DNA from: Strix aluco | Lineage: Eukaryota; Chordata; Aves; Strigiformes; Strigidae | Length of the DNA: 64,000 bases | NCBI RefSeq assembly: GCF_031877795.1 | Contig: NC_133971.1 | Span: 84,840,446-84,904,445, forward strand | Direction of reading: 5' to 3' | Shown: piece by piece, positions 1-12,900 of the stretch | Layout of the letters: each line of letters starts with the position of its first letter | Position numbering within the stretch: the stretch's first letter is position 1 | The notes under the pieces: model-generated | The model's input: only the letters and a program-made list of their open reading frames with translations | What the model was told of the DNA's origin: nothing | The model's database searches: none | Program-made: the position numbers and the translations under genes

Positions 1-943
1 TGCAAAGGGGGAGGGATGGGGGTCCTGGAGCCAAGGAAGTGGGACCCCGGCAAGAGCTCGTGTTAGTGGGCAAGGCACAAGCTGGGGAGGCGGGAATAAA
101 TGAACTTTGAAAGCTGCAGGCTCAATACTAGAGAAATGGAAAAGTTACAAAAATACTGCAGATCTTGGAAAACGATGCAGGCACTTGGGAAGGAGGAGGA
201 GGGCAGAGCTGGCTGGGGCCACGGGCGGGGGGAAGCCCTGCAGGAAGGCAAAGAGCAGCTCAGGGATGAACCCATTGCATCCCCCCCATCCTGAGTGGAG
301 GCACTGTGGCTTCCAGCCCTGCCGTTTCCCAGAGAGGGCCAGGCTGAAGAAGATGCTTGGGGAGGGGGGGCTTAGTGCCTCCCAAGGAAGCTGCGGAGAA
401 GGAGGAAGAGGAGAAGAGGAAGATTCAGCCAGCAATAAGGCATTGGAGGTGAAAGGCGGCTCTGTGCAAGAGCTGAGCGAGGGACCATGCTGCTCCCTGC
501 ACCCCTCACACAGGAGAGGGCAAGCTGCCCGCCTCTCCCCATCCTGCGCGGAGGAGAGCGAAGCAAGGAGCACAAGTGGGAACAACAAAGGCACATGGAA
601 AAATCCCCTGCATAAAAATCCCCATGGGGCTCTCCAGCCCCGCAGCCCAGGGCTGGCGGGCAAGCCCTGAGCTAGTTAGTACAGCCCCGGCTCCCACCCC
701 AGCCGGGTCCCTCCGGGCGCTCTGGCTGTGCCGTGGGTGCGCGTGGGAAGGTGGGCTGGGCGGCGAAGCGGAGTTGCTGGTGCAGCGCCAGCTTGGAGTA
801 GCAGCTGGGTTAGTCCCGGTGCTCTGGGTGCGGGCAGAGCTCTGGTCTAGCCCAGGCAGCCCTTCGCTTGAGGCGGGTTGTCTTAAATAGGAGCGGACGG
901 GCGGGCAGCAGTCTGTGCGGTGAGCGGCGGGAGGGCGCGGGGC
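1..943. other. TLN1 3' flank / probable 3' UTR
   Basis: GC-rich sequence immediately downstream (minus sense) of the TLN1 stop codon. It probably holds the TLN1 3' UTR, but I found no AATAAA or ATTAAA on the minus strand here, so the cleavage site is either non-canonical or outside the window. The plus-strand AATAAA near 92 has no convincing gene upstream of it in this window. Several open frames of 60-190 codons overlap on both strands; none shows a recognisable domain and I treat them as chance frames. Confidence 0.5.
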
Positions 944-3905
944 TCAGTTCTGCTCCTCGTCCCGCAGCTCCGAGGGCAGGAACTTGTACTGCTGCTGCCG
1001 AATCATGGCCAGCTTCTTCCGCGCCTCCTCCAGCTCCCGCTCCTTGCGCAGCATCTCCTCCTGGGCGGCGATGATCTGCCGGGAGAGAGCCCTGGGGTCA
1101 CGGCCGCCTCCAAATGGGATGGCAGGAGCCTCTGCTGCGGCAACGCTGACCCCAGAGCTGGGCTCTCTGGCTGCTGCTTCCCCCCAATCACAGCCACAGC
1201 CTCCCTGGGCTGCTGTGGCCCCGGGCATGAGAGCTGTTGTCCCTGTGGTGGGACCACAGTCCTCTGGCGACAATGAGCAGCACAGCTCCTGGGGCTCAGC
1301 CCCACACGCATATAGCCCGTGGCCAGGAGGCAGCGCTGGGACCTGTGGCAGCCGGTACCAGGCAGCTCTCACCCCTTACCCGATGCTCTGCCCTCCACAG
1401 GGGTCATGGACACAGGGATCGTGTGGGCACTGCACCAAGAAGCAGCCAGGGTGTTACTACACCCCCGGGAGTGTGCATCATCACCGGCTGTGCCCACTGC
1501 TACCCGTGGCAGGATGAGTGTGAAGTCAGTGTTTAACTGGGACTGGGTGGGATGGGTGCACCCACAGCATTTTCGTGAGGCTCTCTGGAGCCCTGTGCTG
1601 GTGGCGGTGGTAGGACACGCTCCTGGGATGGGCACACACAAGTTGAGGTGGCAGCCAGAGCCACCTCTGCCCCATCAGAGCAACCTCACTCCTCACCTGT
1701 GCAATTCCCCCGACCATCTTCTCCTTCACCACCACCGTTTCGTCGTGGTCCTGGAAGGCAGCTGCCTTCTGTGCTGCCTTCACCAGATTGTCAGATGCTC
1801 TCTTCACCGCGTTGCCAGCGGCCTGCAGCAGGGAAGGGAGGGGCAGCAGCGTTAAGTCACAGCCCCAGGGTAGGTCTGCTGCCCGGGGGGGTGCAAAAAC
1901 CCTGCCCCAGGCCGGGCTGGCAGGCAGGAGAGGCAGCCAGGAGTGCTGGGAGCTGCAGGCAGGGATTCCTTTACATGGCTCGATGCCTTGCCACCCGCTC
2001 ATGACCATTTCAGGCGCTGCTGCTCCCAGCGGGCTCTGGCTCCTGTCTGAGCCATGGGGCAGGATCCCCCCCCCCCGCCCCGCCCCCGCCCGCCCCGAGG
2101 GACCAGCTCTTCGACCCCACATTAACTCCCCAACGCATGGGCATTAACCTCTTCTGTGCCATGGCCTCTGAGGATTAAGTGTGCTACAAAATATGCCCCC
2201 CAAACATTAACCTCTTGAATGCCAGTGATGCAGTGCATGCATTTCAGGCATTCCTGTCAGTTCATCCTCCCTGAATGCTGCCAGGCTCAGCAGCCCAGCA
2301 TCACTCACAGGCCTGGCACACAGCTGGTAGTGAAGTCCAAGTGACCCGGAGCCTGTGCTCCAGTGAGCCTCCTGCTGATGGCACGCAGGCAGGGAGCGTG
2401 AGCCCCGGAGAACACCCACATGCCCTCACCCCACTCCCACCCACCCCTCGAGCAGCTGGGAGGAGGCAGCTGGGGCTGGAAGGGCAGCCTAGGACTCACC
2501 TGGAGCCGCTTCATGGCCTCCGAGTCATGGTCGGCCTTCACCTTGCAGGCCACCAAGAGCTGCGCTGTGGAGGCAGCCACCTGCTTGGCGGACGAGATAA
2601 GCTTCTCCTCGCTGGCATGGCCCTGCACCGCTGCGTTGGCGGCTTCGCACAGGTTGTTGGTGGCAGCAGCCACCATGCGTGCCTGCAGCAAGAGAGGCTG
2701 TCAGAGGGGGTTCGGGAGCCTCCCCCGGGGAAGGTATGCCCTGACAGGCCCCAAGGAGGTTGTGGTGCATAGGATGGCGACAACCAGCTTCCATGCCGTG
2801 TCTCAGCCGGTGGGAGAGGGAGCAAGAAGCATGAGTGCTTCCTCCACTGAGGAGAATCTTTGCAGCAGGAGCCAGAAGGAGGGTCCCCCCACCTCCCCTG
2901 AACATGACCTTAATACTCACAGCTGAAATGAGTCCCTGGGACCACTGTCCATCGTCCACGGCATTGGCGGGGATGGCGCCCACCTGTGAGAAGGGAGAGG
3001 AGGAGTGAGGCTTACCGCCCCATGCACCCCTTGCCACAGGGCACGAGGGCTACAAGCAGCTCTGGGAGAAGGGAGAACTCACCACAGCCCTACATTTTCT
3101 TATTTCTTTTCCTCTACCAGCCTTACCTTTCCTTGGGCCACTAATTCTCGCTGGGCTGCTGAAGCTGCCTTCACCAGGGCGCTCGTGGCTGCAGCAATAG
3201 ATTTGGCAGCTTCCAGGATTTGCTCCTCAAAGTTCAGGCTCTCATCTGCTTGCTGTGGGCAAAAGCAGGGTGTAAGTCCCAGTCAAGGGTGCTGGGACAG
3301 ACAAAACAGAGCAGGATGATGGCTGGAGGGGGCTGAGGGGCACATATAAAGTTGGATTAAGAGCTGTGAGGTGCAGGAGGACATGGGCTGCCTCAGGAAG
3401 GTCCAGCTGAGGATGGAGGCAGTGGGACTGCAGAAAGAGGGACCAGCTGTTGGATGGGGCTTTACACATGGCAGGAGGGCCCCAGCCCACCCCAAGCTGA
3501 GCACAGGGGTCAGCCAAGGCTCAGCACCACTACCTTGGGCTTGGCTCTTGGTTTCAGCTGCTCCAGCTTCTTGGCTGCAGCCTCAATGGCAGCTGCTGCC
3601 CCTAGCAGCTCGTTCTCAGCGATGACAGTGGGGTCTTCTGGGTCAACCCACTCTGTGCCTAGAAAAAACAGGAAGCAAGGCAGGTTAAACCTGCATGGGG
3701 CCTCATTTCTGACTCGCCCTACTTCCTCCATCAGCTGCTGAGCCCTCCACCCTAATCCCAGCCCTCGATGCTGCCCCTCTGAGCAGGACCTTTCCTTACC
3801 CTTCATAGCCTCAGCCGCCTGGATGAGCTCAGTGACAGAGCTGGCCACGCGCTTGGAGTAGCCTGCCAGCTGCTGCTTCAGCTCATGAGTCGGCTTCTGC
3901 AGGAT
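944..3905 (-). CDS. TLN1: TLN1 C-terminus: I/LWEQ actin-binding module and dimerisation helix
   Basis: The last seven exons (3800-3905, 3534-3658, 3127-3252, 2921-2983, 2500-2682, 1697-1822, 944-1075) encode residues 2256-2541. They cover the end of the rod, the THATCH / I/LWEQ actin-binding site 3 (with GTEWVDPEDP, LEQLKPRAKPK and QGHASEEKLISSAKQV) and the coiled-coil dimerisation helix (EEMLRKERELEEARKKL). This block is separated from the rest of the gene by a 2.95-kb intron at 3906-6857. The final four residues, EEQN, differ from the mammalian DEH-type ending as I remember it and match the chicken-type end. Confidence 0.96.
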
Positions 3906-6900
3906 CTGTGGGGAAGGAGCAGATGTAAGCACCTGGAGAAGGGGGTCCTCATAGGTCTGTTTGGAGTGCGCTCCCCAGGGAAAGAGGGTGGGATCCCCCA
4001 GCTCCCCCACACATGTGTACACATCAGACGTTGTCTGTGATGCTTTCTCGAGTGACCCTGGCTAGTCTCCTCCTGCCCAAGGATGGGATGAGCTTCCCCT
4101 TAGTCCTTCTGCATCCACAGCTTCTGGGGCATCTGGCAGACACAAGACCCTCAGTGCAAGCCTTCCTGCACTCAGCAGCTACCACTCCAGGATTTCTTCC
4201 TCACCCCCAAGCATTTCAAGCTCCAGTAGCATTTCCCACTCGCTGTCTCCATTTTGGAGATTTGTCTGCAAACACAAGCTGGACATAGGGGGGGACCCTG
4301 GAGCCACGTTCCAGCCCAGGAGGGCTGACCCCGCCGGGACAAGGTGGTAGGCAGAGCCATGAGGGTCCCTTCGCCAGGGCTGGGGGGGACACATGCACAC
4401 ACCACAGCACACATGTGTGTACACACACAGGGTCCATACGCACAAGCAGAGCTCACCGCTGGCCCGACTCGCACCGCACAGGCAGCAGCTGCCCATCAGC
4501 TAGAGCGGGTGTGAGTACACACGCACACACACGGACCCTGGGGTCCCTGCGGACACACGCAAGTGCCACCCCAGCACTGGGCTGGGCACGCAGACACACC
4601 GTGAGCAAGGCTCATGCTGAGGTTAGACACCAGCAGGCACCCCAATGTCGCCTTACTCACCGGCTGACAGGGAGGGAGGGAGAAGAAAGAGAAGAAAGCA
4701 GTGAACGCCCTGGCTGGGACACGCAGGTGCTGGGGATGGGGGGCATGGGGAGGGCAGGGGAAGGTGGGTGCTCTCCAGTGAGGGGTGAAGGGCAGCCAAG
4801 AGGAGAGGTGGGAATGAAGGATCAGAGGTCCTGGGTGGGGAGCTGTGCTGCCATCATTAGCTCATACTCCAGCCTCGCAGGGCTGGGGGAGCTGGGACAC
4901 TGGATGTGGGATGAGGCTCCCACAGCTGGAGAAGCCACCTATACCCAGAGCAGCCATCGAGCCGCTCTCTTGCTTGTCCCCCTTTACACCTTATTCCTCC
5001 CACACTGAATTGCTTCACTGCAGTTTTCAGTCATGGGATCTCTCTGCTTTTGGAGGGAGAGACCTATCGTTACCACACACCAAGTCCCCATGGAGGTTCA
5101 AGTTCCTTCCCCTCCCCAGTGAAATATGCAGACTTTCCCACTCCTCTGCTGCGAGCTACGTTTTCCATCCTGAGTCAAACAACTCTCTTTCTTGAACCCT
5201 AGCCATGCTTGCACATGCTCCGTGCAAGGCACTGCTTCCCATGGGGACCCAGCGTACAGCAATGGACTTGCTGCTGCTGGGGAGCAAGGCAGCATTGCAT
5301 CCACCATCTCCCCTCCCATTCCCCTACATCCTTCCTGCTTGCGGCTTTGCAGGAACCTGCTGCCCTCTGATAAATGGGACCCATGAGCTTCGTTCCTGTC
5401 TTCACAGACCAGAGTGCTGTGGTGGCTGGGCGGGGGTGGGGGGTGTGTGTGTGTCATGGCTTTACCCAGGAGTTGCGTGGGACCATCCCAGTGAAGTCAC
5501 TGATGCTGCATGTGGCTCGGAGTCCCTGAGCTGGTGGCACGCAGCGATGGCTGGTTTACCCTCATAAGCGCATCCAGACCAAATGCCACGTAAGTCCACT
5601 CTCTGCTCTTGAAAACGTGTTTAAAACTGCTAAATGGTGTTTGTCTGGAGCTGAAGGCACCCTGGCAGCTATGATGCACCTCCAGTGAACATTTCATGGG
5701 ATGTACCAATGTTTGATATTCAAGAGACATCACACTGCATCTGGATGGTTACACCCAAAACACAGCAGAATAGCATGTTCCTGCAAGTGGGCTGACCTCG
5801 GGCACTGCCACACTAAGTCATCAGCCCGATTACCTGTTAACAACAGGTCAGCCAGAGAATTTCTCCTCAGCACTCCGGCCTTCGCTGCCACGACTTTACC
5901 TGTGGCTAAAGCATCTTTCAGACATTTGATCTAGATGCAGAGGATGGAAAACTCACTGCTTTCCTTGGAACTGCACCCCGGTGGTTACCTCCTTTGGATA
6001 AAAACACCCTTTGACATTCTCTCTGCCCAGCTTCAATTTCTAGCCACTGTGCTGCCAGTGCTGGTTACCCTCTGCCTTAAAGGGGCTTTCCCTGCAGGAA
6101 ACCAGAGCCTGAGCTCAACCGCCTTGTACCTGGTGAACTTGAATGGCAGACTCTCACCAAGCCCTTCTAACCACCTTAGTGAAACCTTGCCACAGAGCTG
6201 ACTCACCCTCGATCTTTGTCCTGACCCCAGCTCGAGGGCTCTCGCAGCTCTGCAGGCTGGGTCTGCGCATCTCTCCAGCACCCCTGACTACCTCTGTGAG
6301 CTTGCCAAGAATGCAAACCACTGGAAGGACCTCACTGGATCCTTTCTACCACTCTATGGTCTTATTATGCTTCTTGTAAACTACACTCATCTTGTAGGAC
6401 AGCTAATCAAAGCAGCCAGCTGAAGTCCTGGGAAGGACTCGGGAATCACCAGATCAAAAGGGTGCAGCTGGTGCTTGTGGTCATCACCTCTGCTGTCACG
6501 GGTGCTGTCTGTCTCCCACACTCTGGTGAGCTTAACAAGCTCTGGGATTACAGTGCCTGAAGTTTCTTACTCCCACCACTTCTACTGGAAACTGCTTCAG
6601 GATTTTGCTCTCATGTTGTTGAATTTCCAGCCTTCATCTGTTTATGGTCAGATCTCCATCTGTTGTTAGCCAAATACCTTTCTTCAGAGCCTGTTCATCT
6701 CTCTAACATCTGCTTCCGTGGTCAGGGCTCAGCCATGTGCTGTGCGGGCACGGGCAGCGAAGGGGACCGTGCAAAGACCTCAGTGGGAGGAGGTGCAGAG
6801 CCCAGAGGACCTTGGGGATTTGGGGAGCACCCTGGGAACCAGGGTAGGGACACTCACCACCAGCACGTGCTCCAGCAGCTCCAGGTAGCCATCGGCACAC

Positions 6901-9900
6901 TCCTTGCCGAAGCGCAGCGCACGCTGCCGCACGTCCCCACTCACCTCCGGGTGGTAGGCGGCTTCCTGAAACCCAGAGACAGGGAAGCCCCGATTCATAT
7001 CCAGCACCATCCCTGCCAGCACCCCAGCCACCCACAAACCCGTGCCAGACCCACGTCCCCTGCCCGCCCCACCTTGCAGGCGCGCAGCATATCCGCAATG
7101 GCGCGGCGGCTCAGGTTGGCTGTGGCAATGACATCCTCCTGCCGACAGGAGTTGCCAGCAGCCACCGCTTTGGCTGTGGCCATTGTGATGCCTTTTGTCA
7201 TACGGATGAAGTCCTCTGGGGTAGAGACCTTGGCGGGAGGCACAGGGGAGGAGAAGACCTGCAAGGCGAGAGGCAGTGGTGAGGTGTGGGGCAGTCGGCA
7301 GGAGGGACAGCAGCCAGGGCACCGTGGCTGTACTCACTGCCAGCTCCTGGCGTATGTGCTCTATTGTGGCCTCCAGTGCCCGCGTCCCCTTCGTGGCCTC
7401 GTCCTCAACAGCCTTCACTGTCTTCAGCAAGGAAGTGACGTTCGTCACCATCACCTGTGGAAGGGAGAAGAGCCAAGTGAAGACCCATGCAAGGTTTGGG
7501 GCTACTGCTGGCACCTGTTCCTCCCTCATGGTTTGGTCCAAAATGGCCCTGTCCCCATACTACACTCACACCACCTCATCTTGGCCTCCCAACAATGCCT
7601 CCTCTGCATGTTGTGCCTCATCCCTTGTGCCCTTTCCTCCCCCGCCTTTCTCTGACTGCCCCCCAGTTGTCCTCCTGCCCTCAGACAGGGAGAGAAGCCC
7701 CACTGCTCTTCCTCCAGCCCCTCCTGCCCCATCCCCTCCTTCCCATCACGCCCAGCTCAGACCTTGGCAGAGTTCTTCAGCTGGTAGACAGCTGGGTCAT
7801 CTCCAGCTTTGCCAGCAGCTGCTTTGGTGGCACCGATCAGGTCTCCAAGTGCCTTGGCCACATCCTTCACAGCATTGATCAGGACTACCTGGGGAGAGCA
7901 AGACAAGGACAACTGCTTGGCTACCGTCACACTCAAGAGATCTGGGCACTCCAGGACACACAGTATATATGTACACAATATACAGCACACGCAGCACAAG
8001 CCAAAGCCCAGCCAGCCCTCTCCCTGACACGCAGAATCCAGCCCAGAGCATCATACAACACCTTCAACCCCCAGCCCCTTCAAGCAAGCTATGAGCTTGC
8101 TTCACCCCACACCTCCCGACCCACCTGAGTCTCCGGGTCTTCAGATCCCAGGCTGGCGGCACCCAGTTTCACCACCTCCGCCAGGCGGGTGATGGTGGAC
8201 ACAGAGGACTGGGCAGCCTGGGCTAGCTTCTCCTGGCTGGCCGTGGCATTCTGCACCAGCACCTTGGTGTCCTCCACCAGTGCCTTGGCTGTCTTCAAGA
8301 TGCCCTCCCTGGGGAGAAGAAGGGAGTCAGAGAGGACACAGCCCTCTACACGCACACATGATCCTTGCGGGTGTAGAGAGACTGTGGACCCTGCCTTCTG
8401 TATGTACAAGCTGGTGGGGAAACAGAGCCAGCGTGACCTGAACTTGCAGCTCTCATTGGAGCTGGTCCACAGCTCAGAAAGATGGGAGACCACAGGACAT
8501 GGCCTGACCCCCGCCCCCATCTCTGGCTGAGCAGAGGCCAGATGAGGTGCCCGGGTACCTGTGGTCAGCAAAGGTCTCTGAGTTCTCCCGGTTGAGGGTT
8601 CCTGCTGTGGCAAACATGATGGTGGTGTCGAGGTCAGCAATGATGCCAGAGACAGCGCTGGCTGCTGTGATGCAGGCCTGCGTCCCACGGTTCCCAGCCT
8701 GCAGGGCTGCCAGCACGTGAGAAACCTGCAGGGTGCAAGTAGGGTGACTGGGGAGCAGAGCAGGTTCAGGCAATCCCCCACCACACACATCCTCCGACAC
8801 CTCCCGGGATGGAGCCACTTCACACCAAGGAGGTGAATTGGGAATCATGTGGTCTGGACACCCCTTCTTAGCTTCTATTTTTTTAATTTTCACCCTGTAC
8901 CTGTTGTGTTTGGGGGTCCAGGAGATATGGGACTCTGCTAGTTTCCAAATGAATAAGGTTTGTATGATGGGCATCAGAATATCACAGCTCATTCCTTTAG
9001 CTGCTAAACTCAATTTCTGCATATGGGCAAGCACTCATAGAAGAACACGTTTCCTGATGAAAAGCAATCTTGAAAAGGAAGGACCTGAAGAAGGTCCCGA
9101 GCGTGCAAGCACATGCCAGGCACTCTGAACAAATGTTTTGCTTTTGTACTCTTGCTTACAAGCCTTGCCGCTCTATTGCTGCTTTATCAACTAGAGTTTT
9201 TTAGCCATGTTTTCACGTGTTATTCAGAATTATGTTTTTTAGATTGACTGGTGGACAGGATGCTTTCCACCACACCAGCAAAAGATGAAGGGGAGATCAA
9301 TCACTCAGCACAAGCTACAGGCTTGGCCGGAGACACAGCAAATGCTACCGGCCACCACTGCAAGAGCCAGTTTGGAGAGCCCTGGGCTGCCACCAGTGTG
9401 TAACTCAGTCTCCCCTGGCAGGCCATCATCACACATCAACAGGCAGCACCTGAACATTACACCCATCACAGCACCAGCTGCTGTTATGGTGCCTGGAGAG
9501 GGGGATCCATCCTCCACCTCACCAGCTGCGCAGGGCGAGCATGGCTGAGTGAGCCAACAGAGCCAACAGGACCAGGGGAGAACCAAGAGTGGCAGCTCCA
9601 AGGGCACATGGCTCAGTCCAGCACCCCTCCCACCTGGCCACGCCATCGCCCCTCTCTGGGCTGCTCACCTTCTCGGAAACTTTGCGCGCACTCTCTATCA
9701 GCTCCTTCTTGGTGTAGGCATCACTGGGGCTGCACTGCAGGGCTCCAGCCTTGGTGACGAGAGCAGCGCAGCCATGACCCAGCTCCTGCACCCGGCGCTT
9801 GATGTGGGACCCGATCTGGAGGGGAACACATGCGTGAGAGATCCAGCAGGGAACTAAGCCCTGCATCCATGATACCCACTGGGAAACACCAGCCACCCCC

Positions 9901-12900
9901 ACCCAGCTCTTCTCTCCCAATCCTCCCACTCAGGAGGTGGAAAAAGGAAACACAGATTTACTCCATGTTTCCACACCATATTGCAGGCGAGGTGTGAATG
10001 CTGCCTGCCCGCAGCTCCAACAGGAGGTTTGAGTGCCCCCGTCCTCTGCTCTCACACTCAGCAGACCCTGTGCTGCCCTGCAGCACACTCCAGCACTCTC
10101 CCCTACGCTCGCACCTCCTCGTTCTCAGCGGTGAGGGCAGCCGGCTTGGCCTCTTGTGCCAGCTGCCCGTAGTCGTTGGTGAGCTGGTTGGCCAGAGTGC
10201 CCAGCTCGTCCGGGTTGGTGGTGGATTTGGTGACCTGCCGATGGAAGAAAAGCAAGAGTTAGAGGGGCCCTGCACTGGGATGGGCAGGCAAGGAGAGCAT
10301 TCACCCTGCCTGGGTGGCAGGCAGTGCTTTCTGCAGTGACAGGCTTGCTTGCACCCACCATCTCCTGCACAGTCACTGCGATGGCCTTGGCTGTCTTCAC
10401 CATCGTGGTCTGGTAGTCCACAAAGGTCCCCTCTGGCTCACCCATTGGCCCCTCGTCCAGCTGCAAGAGACCATCAGGAGACCCTGGCTCCAGCTGCAGT
10501 CCAAAGACCTTGTAGGGCCTGACCCTGGCTCTTCCTCTCTCTCACCCCCAGCCCTGGCCAGGTCCTCTCCATGCTCCCCTCACCTGGTTGATGGCCTGGG
10601 TGATGGAGTCCACCATACCCCCCACAACACCTGCAGCACTGGCTGCCTCATTCAGGGTGGTGGTCAGGTCCTCCACTGCTTCCTTCATCATCTGCACGGC
10701 CTCCTCCAGAGCCTCCTGGGTGTGTGCAGCTTGCTGCAAAGACAAGGCAGAGTGAGGGAAGGCGGGCAGCTGCTCCCCTCCCAACAGGAATGCTGCACAC
10801 CTGACCTGGGTTTCCGTGTCTGGCACACCCGTGTGCACCACGCAGCACCCACACATGAAGGGGAGCACGCTCCTGACATGTGCCCCTCCTGCTCACCTTG
10901 GGGTTCCCACCAGCCTCCTTGGCTGTGTACAGCATCTGCAAGGCAGACTCAGCCAGCGTTTTGGTCTGGTCCAGGAGGTTCATCTGCTGCTGGTGGTTGG
11001 GTGTTTTGGAGGCAGCGCCGATAGCCGCCATAATGAGCGGCTCAAAGTACTGAGCCATCTGGGACACCTAGGGAAGAGCACCATCAGCACCAGCAGCTTC
11101 CAGCCCCAGCTACCTTGTGCCTCTCCTCCTGCCGTGAGCTCCTCCACACACACTGACTGCCTCAGCAACAGCTCCCTGTCCCCATTTCTGTGTTACCTTG
11201 TGCCCCAGCTGTGAGGCCTCGGCCCGCGCCGCGCTGGCCACGGGCTCAATCAGGTTGCTGATCTCCTGAACAGCCGTGATCATCTGGTTGTGCAAAGCCT
11301 GTTGCAAAGAGAGGGTGTTGCATGAGGCTGCAGCAGGGCTGGAGTCACCCCATGCTGCTGGGAGCTGGGGGGAAGGACACTCGCCCCCATTAAGCTTGCA
11401 GCAGTGCGCCCCTGACCCACCTCCTGGGAGATGTCTTCTCGAGGAGCCAGCTGCTGGCTGATGGCAGCGAGAGAAGCCTGGTCCACCTCCCGCATGCATC
11501 TGTTCAGGACCTCGATGGCCTCATCACACTCCCGCTGTCCTGGAGCTTTGTCCCTGCATGACATGATGGATCAGACCAGTGTTGGCAGGTGCCTTTGTCC
11601 CCAGCCTCGGCTGGTGCCGGTGAGGGGCAGGACCCCTCTCCTGGGGTTTGGGGCAACCCAGCGTCATAGGGCCCAGGCACACCAGCACATGTTCCCATCA
11701 ACCCACGGCAGGGCTGGAGCAGCTCACGTGCAAGACAGGAGGGACAGTATCTTCCGTCCCCAGTGATGGTCACTCAGAGAAGGGGTACCTGCCAGCAGGG
11801 AGAGGGCCACAGCCAAGTGGGCAGGACTCTGCTCACCTCATGTTGGTGATCAGCTTCTTGATGGAATCTGAGACAGTGCGAGAGTGGCCAGCCAGCACTG
11901 ACCACTGTGGCGGGTCCTTGGGGTTGACAGCCAGAGAGCGGGCGGTCTGGATGAGGCCAGCAGAGCTCTCCAGCATGGTCTTGGCTGAAGAGACGATGGG
12001 CTCCATGGCTCTGCGCCCCTGCAGAGGGAGACAACAGGCTGGTGAGGCAAGGCACTGTGCATGGGAATTCACTCCCTCTCCCAGGATCCTCCCTGCCGGC
12101 ACATCCCCTCGAAGCCCCAGGGCTTGCTGCCATCTCCCCATCACACCCCCACAAGGCACCAGCCCCACACTGGGACTCCATCCCAAGCTCAGGGGAGGCA
12201 CAGCTCCTCCCCACCCTACAGCAGCCCCCGTCAGAGCCAGGCCACATCCTCCCTGCCCCTGCAGCATCCCACCTCTGGGCTGATCTGGGCAGGAACGGTG
12301 GCAAACTCCGGGTTGGAGGCAAAGGCCGTCAGGTTATCCACAGCCTCTATGAGAGGGGCGGTGGCAGCACGGCACCGCTCCCGGTTCTCCTCATTGAACT
12401 CGCCATCCAGGGCCTGGTGCAGAGAGACCAGAGCAGTTATCCAGCCCCCACCGTGTCCTAAATCCCATCCCCGCCACAGTACCCCAGCAGGGAAACCTCA
12501 CCTTGATGGTCTTCACCAGGTTGGCTGTGCTGTTGGCCACCTCCTTGGCTGACTGGACAAACTGGCGCTTGGCCACAGGGTTGGCGGTGCGGGAGGAGGC
12601 CAGGCGGCACGTGTTGCACAGGGCCGAGGTGTGCTTCGCTACGATAGTGGCTGCTGACAGCACCTGCAGGGAAGAGCAAGGTGAGGCAGGATCCACCATG
12701 ACTCCCCATCTCCGCAGCTCCACGTGGGCCACCAGTGAGCACAGAGGTCCCTCTTGGGACCCAAGAAAGATCACCAAGGTCCTGCACAACCATACAGCCC
12801 CCCATCTGGACTGCCACCATAGCACCAAAGCTGCCAGCTGGTTCCCAGTACAGCTGATGGGGTCTGATGAGACACAAGCCATAATCTTGGCCAACTTCTG

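Noticed and set aside
1-943. TPM2 or another neighbour expected next to TLN1 from human synteny
   Set aside because: No tropomyosin exon or any other recognisable coding exon is visible in the first 943 bases.
4380-4620. CA/TG-rich stretch considered as a CRISPR-like or microsatellite array
   Set aside because: Only loose dinucleotide enrichment with no regular unit or spacers; ordinary intron simple sequence.
6663-7655. 330-codon plus-strand frame over TLN1 exons
   Set aside because: Antisense shadow of four TLN1 exons; the minus strand reads perfect talin with correct splice sites.
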